Assembly: GCA_009921765.1 (NCBI GenBank)
Contig: RFXC01000014.1
Location: 1-36,174 of the forward strand
Reading direction: 5' to 3'
DNA: 36,174 bases
From: Betaproteobacteria bacterium
GTDB lineage: Bacteria; Pseudomonadota; Gammaproteobacteria; Burkholderiales; Burkholderiaceae
This document shows positions 7,566 to 15,031 of the stretch, piece by piece. Below the pieces are notes generated by a model. That model was given only the letters and a program-made list of their open reading frames with translations. It did not search any database and was not told the origin of the DNA. Made by a program: the position numbers and the translations under genes. How positions within the stretch are numbered: position 1 is the stretch's first letter; every line of letters starts with the position of its first letter.

Positions 7566-9293
7566 ATGAACCATGTTGAGTCGGTCGTCTGGCCTCGAAG
7601 CGCCAGAACGATCACCTCGCGCCCGCTTGCGGCGCGGCTCGACTCACTGGAGGGTAAGCGTATCGCCTTCCTGTGGGACTACCTCTTCCGAGGCGACGAG
7701 ATCTGGGACCTGCTCAAGGCCGAACTCGCCAGCCGCTTCCCTGGTATCAGCTTTATCGACTGGGACCAGTTCGGATCCACTCACGGGGAGGACGAGCATC
7801 GCGTGCTCGCCGAGCTGCCGGCCAAGCTGAAGGCGCTTCAGGTCGACGCCGTCGTCTCCGGAATGGGTTGCTGAGGCAGCTGCACGCCCGCCGTGTTGCG
7901 GGTGAGCGCTGTGGCTGAGCAAGCCGGCATTCCGAGTTCATCGCTCTGCTGCGAGGGGTTCCTCGGGCAGGCCCGTACCACCGCGGAAGGGTTGGGGTAT
8001 TCCAGCCTGCCGCTCGCCAAGGTACCGGGCCATGTTGATGTGCAGCGACCCGACGAGTTGCGCGCGGGCGTGCTTGGCACGACCGTGAACGACCTCATCC
8101 GAAATCTCACCGAACCAGTGGTAACGGTTGCGCAGAGCCCGGATCCGGGCCCGCGAGAGATCGTATTCACTGGCACCTCTGATGAGATCAACCGCTTCTA
8201 TATCGAGAACGGTTGGAGCGACGGCCTGCCCATCGTCGCCCCCACCATGGCACGTATTCAGGCCTTTCTCGATTTTGTTGACCGTGACCCCGACGAGGTT
8301 CTCGGAACGCTGCTGCCCGACAACCGCCAGGCCACGATCTGGAACGTGGCGGTCAACGGCGTAATCGCCGGGTGCCGCCCCGAGTACATGCCGGTGCTGG
8401 TTGCGCTCGTCGAAGCGATGGCCGATTCGCACTACGGTGTTGAGCACAGCGGCAATACCCCTGGCGCCGAGACCCAGATCATCATCAACGGCCCAATCGC
8501 CCGGACGCTGGGTTTCAATACCGAACAAGGGGCGCTGCGCGACGGCTTTCAGCCCAACACAGCCATCGGACGGTTCTGGCGGCTTTATCTGCGCAATGTT
8601 GCGGGGTTCATGCTCCATCAAAACGACAAGGGCACGTTCGGTGGCACATGGAATGTGGTGCTCGCCGAAAACGAGGCGGTGCTCAGCCGAATCGGGTGGC
8701 ACAACGTCGCGCAAGACCTCGGCCAGCCAGCAGGGAGCAATGCGGTCACCATCTCGCGCTTCACTGGGCGCAACGTCATCGTCTCGGTCTTCGGCGACAG
8801 CCCCGACAAGGTGCTGCCCTATCTGGCCGATGCCATGGTGACCCATACCACCTGGGAAGTGATCTTCGTGGTGGGAATCGCAAACGGCACCTATCAGCCG
8901 CTACTGGTGCTGAGCCCGCTGATCGCCGAGATGCTGGCGCGCGCCGGAATGTCCAAGGCCGATCTCCGGCAGCAACTGTTCGAGCGCGCCCGAATGCCCG
9001 CGAGGCGGTTCGAGAACCTCATGACGAACTGGACCAATCTTGTGCCGGGCGGCAGGCGCGGTCTCTTCGAAATGACCCGTCTCGGCAAAGCGCCCAAGCT
9101 CTTCGGCGAGTCGCGCGACCCCGAACGGCTGGTACCCATCGTCTGCAAGCCTGAGGACATCATCATCGCCGTGTGCGGCGATCCGCTGCGCTCCAACTGC
9201 ATGTTCATGCCGCACAACGGCATGCTGGGCTTCACAACGGTCAAGCCGATCCGTCTGCCTGAACGCTGGGAACAGCGGGTCGGAGCCCTTTGA
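7566..9293 (+). CDS. UGSC-type selenoprotein, TGA at 7872-7874 read as selenocysteine
   Basis: 575 residues if the in-frame TGA is translated as selenocysteine 103. The region before the TGA (MNHVESVVWP to VVSGMGC) and after it (GSCTPAVLRVSAVAEQAGIP) share one frame and join into GMGC-U-GSCTPAV, the Sec-Gly-Ser-Cys motif for which a (seleno)protein family is named. Cys102, Cys106 and Cys128-129 provide possible redox partners. Residues 1-185 form an alpha/beta domain; residues about 206-575 form a second domain (GWSDGLPIVAP, NGVIAGCRPEYMP, CGDPLRSNCMFMPHNG) homologous to the next protein. A stem-loop follows the TGA and selB lies 9 kb downstream. AAGGGAG at 7554-7559 supports the ATG at 7566; the second half has no Shine-Dalgarno or natural start of its own. 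No signal peptide, so cytoplasmic. The reaction is unknown; a selenol-based reduction is my inference. Confidence 0.85.
7877..7911 (+). promoter_or_regulatory. Candidate bacterial SECIS element
   Basis: Directly after the TGA at 7872-7874 the RNA can form an outer 4-bp stem CAGC (7877-7880)/GCTG (7908-7911), an internal loop, and a 7-bp inner stem CGCCCGC (7885-7891)/GCGGGTG (7898-7904, one G-U pair) closed by the 6-base loop CGUGUU (7892-7897). The apical loop starts 17 bases after the TGA and has G as its second base, which agrees with the bacterial SECIS consensus as I recall it. It lies within the coding sequence, as bacterial SECIS elements do, and should be bound by the C-terminal winged helices of SelB. 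Confidence 0.7.
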
Positions 9294-9315
9294 GGGGCGA
9301 GGCCTCACGCGCGCC

Positions 9316-10518
9316 ATGAGCGACGTTCGCTCCCCGTCACACTGGCTGCTGATTCCAGTCGGCCAGCAGGCAGGCGGCGCCTGGATTGACGACACGGTGT
9401 CGGCGCGAATCGCGGAGAGCGAGGCCCGCGATTCGCTGCTCGCCCGCTCACCCCGGGTGGGCCAGTTCCCGCGACAGCGCGTCGAGGTGATCACTTCGGC
9501 CAACCCCGCGGCCGATGTCAACGAACTGTACGCAGAGCGCGGTTGGACCGATGGGCTCCCCATTGTTCCGCCCGAAATCGGTGCCGTGAAGCGGATGCTG
9601 CTTGGCAGTTCGCGATCGGCGACCACCGTGCTGGGTGAACTCGAGCCGCTACAGGGTCAGGCCACATTGGAAAAAGTTGCCGCCAACGCAGTGATGGCGG
9701 GCTGCCGCCCCGAGCATTTTTCGGTGGTGGTCGCAGCGGTGGAAGCCTTGCTCGACCCCGCTTTCAATCTGCGCGGCGTGCAGACCACCGACGAGAACGT
9801 CGCGCCGCTTCTGGTGGTGAGCGGACCGATTGTGAAGCGCCTGGGCATCAATAGCGGGTTCGGTCTTCTCGGGCCGGGTTGGCGGGCCAACGCGTCGATT
9901 GGTCGCGCGCTTCGGCTCATCATGCAGAACATCGGCGGCGGCTGGCCAGGCGCCGTGTCCTACGCGGGACTCGGCCAGGCTGCGCGGTATTCGCTCTGCA
10001 TCGCCGAAGATGAGTCAGCCAGCCCATGGCCATCCCTGCACGCCGATCTGGGGCTGGCACCCGGGGCCAGCGCAGTAACGCTGCTTCGCGCCGAAACCCT
10101 CGTCAACGTGACTGGCGGGCTGGAGGAAATCGCCAGCGCGATGGCAAGCGCGAGTTCGGCATTTTCCATTCGCTGGAACGGCATCTCCACGGTGATCATG
10201 TCGCCGGTGGTCGCCAGAATGCTCGCCGATCAGGGACTGGATAAGGCGGCCGTGCGCCAGATCCTTCACGAACGTGGGCGTTGGACCACCGAGCAGTGGC
10301 GCGGTTCGTGGCTTTATCGGACCGTTGGTGACGAGACAAGATGGCCTCAATGGGTGCAGGATGCTGCCTCGCGCGGCTCGATTCCGGTCACCGCGACCCC
10401 CGACGACCTCACTCTCATCGTCGCAGGCGGCGACGTACCGGTCCCTCAGCACGCATGGTGTCCGGCCTGGGGGTACCCGGCCTGTCGAATCACTCGAATC
10501 ATTGAGGAACAGCGATGA
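9316..10518 (+). CDS. Paralogue of the selenoprotein C-terminal domain, function unknown
   Basis: 400-residue protein whose residues about 66-400 match the C-terminal domain of the selenoprotein upstream: ADVNELYAERGWTDGLPIV against DEINRFYIENGWSDGLPIV, NAVMAGCRPEHF against NGVIAGCRPEYM, ASIGRALRLIMQNIGG against TAIGRFWRLYLRNVAG. A conserved Cys sits in AGCRPE in both. It lacks the Sec domain; the first 65 residues are unrecognised and have no Sec or Cys. No signal peptide or membrane segment is seen. It starts 22 bases after the selenoprotein and overlaps the reductase-like gene by ATGA, so all three should be made together. It may form a heteromeric complex with the selenoprotein. I know no biochemical function for this domain. 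Confidence 0.75.
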   Translation: MSDVRSPSHWLLIPVGQQAGGAWIDDTVSARIAESEARDSLLARSPRVGQFPRQRVEVITSANPAADVNELYAERGWTDGLPIVPPEIGAVKRMLLGSSRSATTVLGELEPLQGQATLEKVAANAVMAGCRPEHFSVVVAAVEALLDPAFNLRGVQTTDENVAPLLVVSGPIVKRLGINSGFGLLGPGWRANASIGRALRLIMQNIGGGWPGAVSYAGLGQAARYSLCIAEDESASPWPSLHADLGLAPGASAVTLLRAETLVNVTGGLEEIASAMASASSAFSIRWNGISTVIMSPVVARMLADQGLDKAAVRQILHERGRWTTEQWRGSWLYRTVGDETRWPQWVQDAASRGSIPVTATPDDLTLIVAGGDVPVPQHAWCPAWGYPACRITRIIEEQR

Positions 10519-11432
10519 GTGGCCCGGTTGATCTGGCAGTGGTGGGTAGCGGCGTGGCTGCCTATGTGGCAGCCCTCGAGGCTGCATCCGCCGGCATGCG
10601 GGTGTTGCATCTGGCGGGCACGGGCCTGCCGGGTGGTCTGGTGGCCAATATCGGCGCACTGGACGATTACCCCGGCTCGCCCAACCCGGTGTCTGGTGCC
10701 GAACTGATCGACGCGCTGGGCCGTCGGGGACTCGATTCAGGCATCGAGCGCGTCAGCCAGGATGCGCTGTCACTCGAACGTACCGCTACAGGCTTTGCGA
10801 TCGCAGGTACCCAGGATCGCTGGCAGGCGGCTCGGGTGATTGCCGCGACGGGTGCCGTGCTGAAACCGCTTACTGTTCCTGGTGCGGAACGCTTCGTGAA
10901 CCGCGGACTCCTACAGTGCGCCTGGTGCAACGCCGGGCTGTATCGCGGGCGGCGGGTGGTCGTGGTGGGCGGGGGCGATTCAGCCCTCCAGGAAGCCCTT
11001 CATCTCGCCCGTCACGCCGACTCGGTCGTGATGGTGGTGCGCGGCGACACGCTTCGTGCGCGCCAGCGCTTTGCCGCACGCGCAGCCGATGTCGAGTCGA
11101 TCGAGTTTCGCTGGGAGAGCGAACTGCTGTCGCTCGAGGGCGCTGATGGACTGGAAGGCGTCATGATCCGCGACCGCTACGCCGACGCGCCCGAGCGGAT
11201 CGACTGCGATGCGGTATTTGCCTACATCGGACTCTCGCCCTGCTCGGACTGGCTGGGCGCCCTGGTCGAGCGCGACCCGCAGGGCGCCGTGATCACCGAT
11301 AACGGGCTGCAGACGCGCACACCCCATCTGTACGCAGTGGGCGCGCTTCGGAGCGGCTATTCGGGGCGGCTCGCGGTTGCGATCGGCGAAGCGACGCTTG
11401 CAGCCCAACTCGCGACAGGCGCCACCGCCTGA
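10515..11432 (+). CDS. Divergent thioredoxin-reductase-like FAD/NAD(P)H oxidoreductase
   Basis: 305-residue two-dinucleotide-fold flavoprotein of the low-molecular-weight thioredoxin reductase type. FAD site GSGVAAYVAA (residues 11-20), a redox pair C135-A-W-C138 in QCAWCNAG, and an NAD(P)H site VVGGGDSALQEAL (about 150-162). Two usual features are altered: the Asp after the second Cys (CATCD in classical enzymes) is Asn139, and the C-terminal FAD motif, normally AAGD, reads AVGALRSG. The CXXC pair is kept, so dithiol reduction remains possible with changed acid-base chemistry. The ATG overlaps the preceding stop (ATGA). By position it is the natural electron donor for the selenoprotein/paralogue pair; this is inferred, not shown. 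Confidence 0.82.
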   Translation: MSGPVDLAVVGSGVAAYVAALEAASAGMRVLHLAGTGLPGGLVANIGALDDYPGSPNPVSGAELIDALGRRGLDSGIERVSQDALSLERTATGFAIAGTQDRWQAARVIAATGAVLKPLTVPGAERFVNRGLLQCAWCNAGLYRGRRVVVVGGGDSALQEALHLARHADSVVMVVRGDTLRARQRFAARAADVESIEFRWESELLSLEGADGLEGVMIRDRYADAPERIDCDAVFAYIGLSPCSDWLGALVERDPQGAVITDNGLQTRTPHLYAVGALRSGYSGRLAVAIGEATLAAQLATGATA

Positions 11433-11475
11433 ACCCAGGTATTCATCCGTTGACCTGATCAACCCAAGGACCACT

Positions 11476-12231
11476 ATGCGCGACTATCTCGCCTGGCGAA
11501 TGGCATTCGGCGTTGCAACGCCCTCGACCAACACCGTCGTTCAGCCCGAGTACGACGAGATGCGACCGGCAGGCGTGACCAATCACCTCGGCCGCATGGT
11601 GATTCACGAGCGACCGGTAAGCAGCTCTGAAGATTTCAATCAGCTGGTCGAAGACATCGATCGCGCGCTCGAACCGGCTGTGGCAAGCGTCATGGATGCG
11701 CGGCCCAATGCGTTTGTGCTCGGGATTTCGGCGCTTGCGGTGTGGGGCGGCAACCGGGAATGGGGCGAACACTTGAAAGCCAGGATCCGCAAGGTGGCCG
11801 GTCACGACATTCCGGTGGCGCTCGCCTCCGACGCGGTGGTCGCAGCGCTCAAGGCTCACGGCGTCAAACGCAAGATCGCAGTGATGGAACCCTACTATCC
11901 GTCGATTGAGCCACGACTGCAGGGTGTGCTGGGAAGCTTCGGCTACGACATCCTGCGCTTCAATCACATGCGAGGCAGCAATCCCGCTTCCTACTCCGTT
12001 CTCACCGCGCAGGACATGATCCGCGCCATGCGATCCATCGACGGCGACGATATCGAAGCCATTGTCCAGTTCGGCGCGAACCTCCCCATGGGCCGTCTGG
12101 CCGACGAGGCTGAGCGCTGGCTCGACAAACCCGTGATCAGCGTGAATGTAGCCACCTATTGGCACGCGCTGCGAACCAATGGGATCAACGACCGTATCCG
12201 GGGATTCACCCGGCTGCTATCCGAGTTCTGA
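11476..12231 (+). CDS. Maleate isomerase/arylmalonate decarboxylase-like protein lacking catalytic cysteines
   Basis: 251-residue member of the Asp/Glu racemase superfamily, branch of maleate isomerase and arylmalonate decarboxylase: FGVATPSTNTVVQPEYDEM at the N-terminus, an anion-binding segment at residues 81-90 (VLGISALAVW) and AIVQFGANLPM near 195-205, then KPVISVN. Maleate isomerase uses a Cys in each half and arylmalonate decarboxylase one in the second half; here both positions are Gly (about 83 and 200) and the whole protein has no Cys. It therefore cannot use the known Cys-based mechanism. AAGGA lies 5 bases before the ATG. It is last in the selenoprotein cluster and ends 14 bases from the convergent gene, so it probably acts on an intermediate of the same pathway. 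Confidence 0.8.
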   Translation: MRDYLAWRMAFGVATPSTNTVVQPEYDEMRPAGVTNHLGRMVIHERPVSSSEDFNQLVEDIDRALEPAVASVMDARPNAFVLGISALAVWGGNREWGEHLKARIRKVAGHDIPVALASDAVVAALKAHGVKRKIAVMEPYYPSIEPRLQGVLGSFGYDILRFNHMRGSNPASYSVLTAQDMIRAMRSIDGDDIEAIVQFGANLPMGRLADEAERWLDKPVISVNVATYWHALRTNGINDRIRGFTRLLSEF

Positions 12232-12245
12232 TTCGCAGGCCGTGC

Positions 12246-13160
12246 TCAGCCTGCCTGGCCCAGGCTGCGCTCCGCAGCCTCTGCAAATGAAAAATCAACA
12301 TAGGTTTCGGCGCGCATTGAGGCCCGGGTGGGCAGATCGCGAATCAAGCTGCTTACCTCGATAAGCGAGCGCACGGCCGCCACCGACGGGCGACCGTCAG
12401 GCGGAAAAATCGTGTCGCGCGTGTATTCATGCCAGGCCTGATCGGCATAGCGACGCTCGACACCGGTTTCGCGGCAGGCCACCGCCGCGACGGCGTCCGG
12501 ATCGCTGTAAAACAGACGATGCGCCCGGATGAAGGCCCGCATGAACCGTACCGCTGTGTCGGCATTTGCCTGCAGCCAGGATCGCCTGGCATCGAGCGAC
12601 GTGAACTGAAAATCCGGAAAGAGGTTGCGCGGACTGCCGAGATCGGCGAAACCAAGGTCGATCGCGATGTGGTTCAGGGGCGCGCCCTGCAGCCCAGCAT
12701 CGATTTCGCCTGACCGCAGACGCTCCCAGCGGGACAGAATCGGGCCGACTGCCACCAGCGTGTAGTCGCTGGGGTAGTGCAGCCCCGCATCGGCGAGCAG
12801 CCGCATGACGAGCGAGGAACTGCCAGCTCGAAGCGACGACACCCCGATCTTCGCGCCCCGCAGATCGCTCACCGCGCGCACGCCCGGTCGAGCAATCAGC
12901 GAAAACGGCAGACGGTTGACGTTGCCGCCGATGATCGTGAGATCGCCCCCCGATTCACGGTTGAGGAGCGTGTTTTCGGTGACATTGAGGGCGAGATCGA
13001 GCGCCCCACTCACCATCCCCTCCGTGACCTGATCAATCGCTTCGATCAGGTGCAACTCAAGCGATAGCCCTTCGCTGCCGAAGAATCCTGCCTCGATGCC
13101 CAACCACAGCGGCAGGTTGAAATAATTTCGCGAAACCGCGCCCACTCTGAGCAATGTCAT
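12246..13160 (-). CDS. NMT1/THI5 (SsuA/TauA-like) substrate-binding domain protein without signal peptide
   Basis: 304-residue periplasmic-binding-protein-like protein of the NMT1 type: LLRVGAVSRNYFNLPLWLGI, LEAIDQV region, DLALNVTENTLL, PGVRAVSDLRGAKIGVSSLR and a C-terminal helix-rich part. No signal peptide or lipobox is visible: the fold begins within the first ten residues. It may therefore be cytoplasmic, a sensor or an enzyme rather than a transporter subunit; no ABC permease or ATPase of this type lies beside it. The ATG at 13160 has GGGAG 5 bases upstream; TTG at 13163 is next to it but worse placed. It is convergent with the maleate-isomerase-like gene and divergent from the TRAP operon. 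Confidence 0.8.
   Translation of the reverse strand: MTLLRVGAVSRNYFNLPLWLGIEAGFFGSEGLSLELHLIEAIDQVTEGMVSGALDLALNVTENTLLNRESGGDLTIIGGNVNRLPFSLIARPGVRAVSDLRGAKIGVSSLRAGSSSLVMRLLADAGLHYPSDYTLVAVGPILSRWERLRSGEIDAGLQGAPLNHIAIDLGFADLGSPRNLFPDFQFTSLDARRSWLQANADTAVRFMRAFIRAHRLFYSDPDAVAAVACRETGVERRYADQAWHEYTRDTIFPPDGRPSVAAVRSLIEVSSLIRDLPTRASMRAETYVDFSFAEAAERSLGQAG
12247..12267. terminator. Hairpin at the junction of convergent genes, possible terminator
   Basis: CAGCCTG (12247-12253) and CAGGCTG (12261-12267) form a perfect 7-bp stem with a 7-base loop, at the very end of the minus-strand gene and 16 bases after the plus-strand stop at 12231. No T-run follows on either strand, so intrinsic termination is uncertain; it could still block readthrough or protect 3' ends. 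Confidence 0.35.
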
Positions 13161-13319
13161 CAATGCTCCCGTTCAGGTTGGTGGCTGCGCTCTCACCCCC
13201 AGGCTGCCGGCCTGCTGAACGCGTCGATCGATCAGGTGAGCACGCGCCGGCTGATGATAGAGGCAGAGCAGGTCCGGTCGCCAAGCCGCCGGGCGCTTTC
13301 CGGAAGATCGCTGCCACGC

Positions 13320-13348
13320 TTGTCAATCGCCCCAGGACTGCGGATACT
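13320..13348 (+). promoter_or_regulatory. Candidate promoter of the TRAP transporter operon
   Basis: TTGTCA (13320-13325) and GATACT (13343-13348) stand 17 bases apart, matching 5/6 and 4/6 of the sigma70 boxes. Transcription would start near 13355, about 59 bases before the DctP start. The 253-base space between the divergent genes otherwise shows no gene; no operator was recognised. Confidence 0.45.
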
Positions 13349-13413
13349 GGACATCGAGCGATCCACGCCCGTCACCAGAACGGCGGGCGCCATTCCAACA
13401 ACAGGAGACACGC

Positions 13414-14436
13414 ATGTTCGATCCGTCCCGCCGTACCCGGCTCGCGGCAGGCGCCGCACTCGCTGGCGCAATTCTGGCTGCAGGCCCCATACAGTCCGCG
13501 AGCGCGGCCGAGAAATGGGACATGTTCGTGTTCCCAGGTGCCACACACCCCATCAGTCTGCGCCTGAAAGAGTTCTCCGACGAGGTCAGAAAGCGCACCA
13601 ATGGCTACCTCACCATTACCGTGCGGCCGCAGGGCGAACTGCCCTTCAAAGCCACCGAAGTGGTGCGCGCAACCGGTCTGGGTCAGGTACAGATTGGCGA
13701 AGCCTACTCGGGCTTCATCTCGGGCGCCGTGCCTATCTCGTCGATCGGCAACCTGCCGTTTCTTGTGCGCAACTCCGAAGAGCTCGCCAAGATCTATCCC
13801 ATCATCAGCAAATATGCCGAGCCGGAATTCCGCAAGGCAGGCGTCAAGACGCTGTTCTACTTCGAGTGGCCCGATCAGAACCTCTGGGGCCGCGGACCGC
13901 AGGTGAAAAAGCTGGAAGATTTCGCCGGTCGAAAATTCCGCACCACCGACGTGAAGCAAACCGAAATGCTTCGCCAATTTGGCGCAGCGTCGGTATCGCT
14001 CACGCTGGCAGAAGTGCCCGCAGCAGTGGAGCGTGGCGTGGTCGAGGGTTTTCTCACCGCAGGCTTCAATGTGGTGGGCGCGAAGTGGTACGAGTTCGTG
14101 AAGTGGGGCTTTACCCCCGGCTTTCACGTCGGGGGACCCGACTACATGCTCATCAACCTGGCCGCCTACAACAAGCTACCGGCAGAGGTGCGCAAGGTCG
14201 TCGACGAGGTGGCTGCGGTCTGGGGGCCACGCATGACCCAGCAGAATCTCGCTGACGAGCAGAAAGACCGCGAAGTGCTGAAGACCAAGCATGGGGTGGA
14301 CATCTTCACACCCTCCGCTGCGGAAATCGACCGTATGACAGCCAAGATGATCCCCTACTGGGACTCATGGGCCCAGCAGAACGGTCCCAATGCCGTCGCA
14401 GCGCTCAAGGAAATCCGTCAGGTTCTGGGTCGCTGA
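13414..14436 (+). CDS. TRAP transporter substrate-binding protein (DctP family)
   Basis: 340-residue periplasmic binding protein of a TRAP transporter, which normally takes up organic acids driven by a sodium or proton gradient. Signal peptide with an RR-containing n-region (FDPSRRTRLAAGAAL) and cleavage near SASAAEKWDM. Typical body features are HPISLRLKEFSDEV, TVRPQGELPF, QIGEAYSGF, and KKLEDFAGRKFRTTD with the conserved Arg that usually holds the substrate carboxylate. AGGAG at 13403-13407 precedes the ATG. The two membrane subunits follow. The ligand cannot be predicted. Confidence 0.92.
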   Translation: MFDPSRRTRLAAGAALAGAILAAGPIQSASAAEKWDMFVFPGATHPISLRLKEFSDEVRKRTNGYLTITVRPQGELPFKATEVVRATGLGQVQIGEAYSGFISGAVPISSIGNLPFLVRNSEELAKIYPIISKYAEPEFRKAGVKTLFYFEWPDQNLWGRGPQVKKLEDFAGRKFRTTDVKQTEMLRQFGAASVSLTLAEVPAAVERGVVEGFLTAGFNVVGAKWYEFVKWGFTPGFHVGGPDYMLINLAAYNKLPAEVRKVVDEVAAVWGPRMTQQNLADEQKDREVLKTKHGVDIFTPSAAEIDRMTAKMIPYWDSWAQQNGPNAVAALKEIRQVLGR

Positions 14437-14459
14437 GACGCGCCTCACCGCCTGACCAA

Positions 14460-14487
14460 GGCCGGCGCCCGCAGCGGGGCGCTGGCC
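14460..14487 (+). repeat. Strong intergenic hairpin between DctP and DctQ genes
   Basis: GGCCGGCGCCC (14460-14470) pairs with GGGCGCTGGCC (14477-14487): 11 pairs including one G-U, with loop GCAGCG. No T-run follows, so a full terminator is unlikely. Such a structure after a binding-protein gene commonly protects the upstream mRNA and lowers expression of the permease genes, fitting the need for more DctP than membrane subunits. Confidence 0.55.
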
Positions 14488-14503
14488 GATTTCGGGATCA
14501 ACC

Positions 14504-15031
14504 ATGCAAACCCAATCGGCCCAACCTGACGCGGCCCCGACGCGCAGAAGATCGTGGATCGACAAGATCGTTGATTTCGGCGAAGTCCTGGCTTCGATCA
14601 GCGTGGTCCTGATCCTCATCCTGGTCTGCGCAGAAGTATTTTTCAGGCTCTTCAACCGCTCCACGATGGTGGCTGATGAACTGGGCGCGTATCTGAACGC
14701 TGCCATCGTCTTTCTCGGCATGTCTTACACGCTGCGCGAAGGCGGCTTCATCAGAATTGAAGCCCTCTACGAGCGGCTGAGCGGGGCAGCGCTCCGGGCT
14801 GTCGACATTCTGTGCGGGCTCATCAGCCTCGCATTTGCCGCGGTGATTGCCTGGTTCATATGGCTTCACATCGGCTACGCCTACTCAATGAATACGCGCT
14901 CCACCAGCATCCTGCAGACACCCGAATATGTTCCTCAGTCACTCATGCTGATCGGACTGGTGATATTGGTGCTTCAGTTGCTCGTACTTATTTTCCGCCC
15001 GCCCAAACGCGTGGCCAACGAGTTTCTCTGA
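14504..15031 (+). CDS. TRAP transporter small permease subunit (DctQ family)
   Basis: 175-residue inner-membrane protein with four hydrophobic segments: around residues 25-50 (VLASISVVLILILVCAEVFF), 65-82, 105-125 (CGLISLAFAAVIAWFIW) and 145-165 (LMLIGLVILVLQLLVLIF). The region VVADELGAYLNAAIVFLGMS and the REGGFIRIE loop match the DctQ family. The Shine-Dalgarno is weak. Its stop overlaps the DctM start by one base (TGATG at 15029-15033), so the two membrane subunits should be made together. Confidence 0.9.
   Translation: MQTQSAQPDAAPTRRRSWIDKIVDFGEVLASISVVLILILVCAEVFFRLFNRSTMVADELGAYLNAAIVFLGMSYTLREGGFIRIEALYERLSGAALRAVDILCGLISLAFAAVIAWFIWLHIGYAYSMNTRSTSILQTPEYVPQSLMLIGLVILVLQLLVLIFRPPKRVANEFL

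Noticed and set aside
7893..9293. Separate gene starting at GTG 7893
   Set aside because: No Shine-Dalgarno, the start falls inside a continuous helix of the Sec domain, and the frame continues from the upstream part through a single TGA.
12777..13067. Plus-strand ORFs opposite the NMT1-like gene
   Set aside because: Antisense shadows with the composition expected from a GC-rich gene read backwards.
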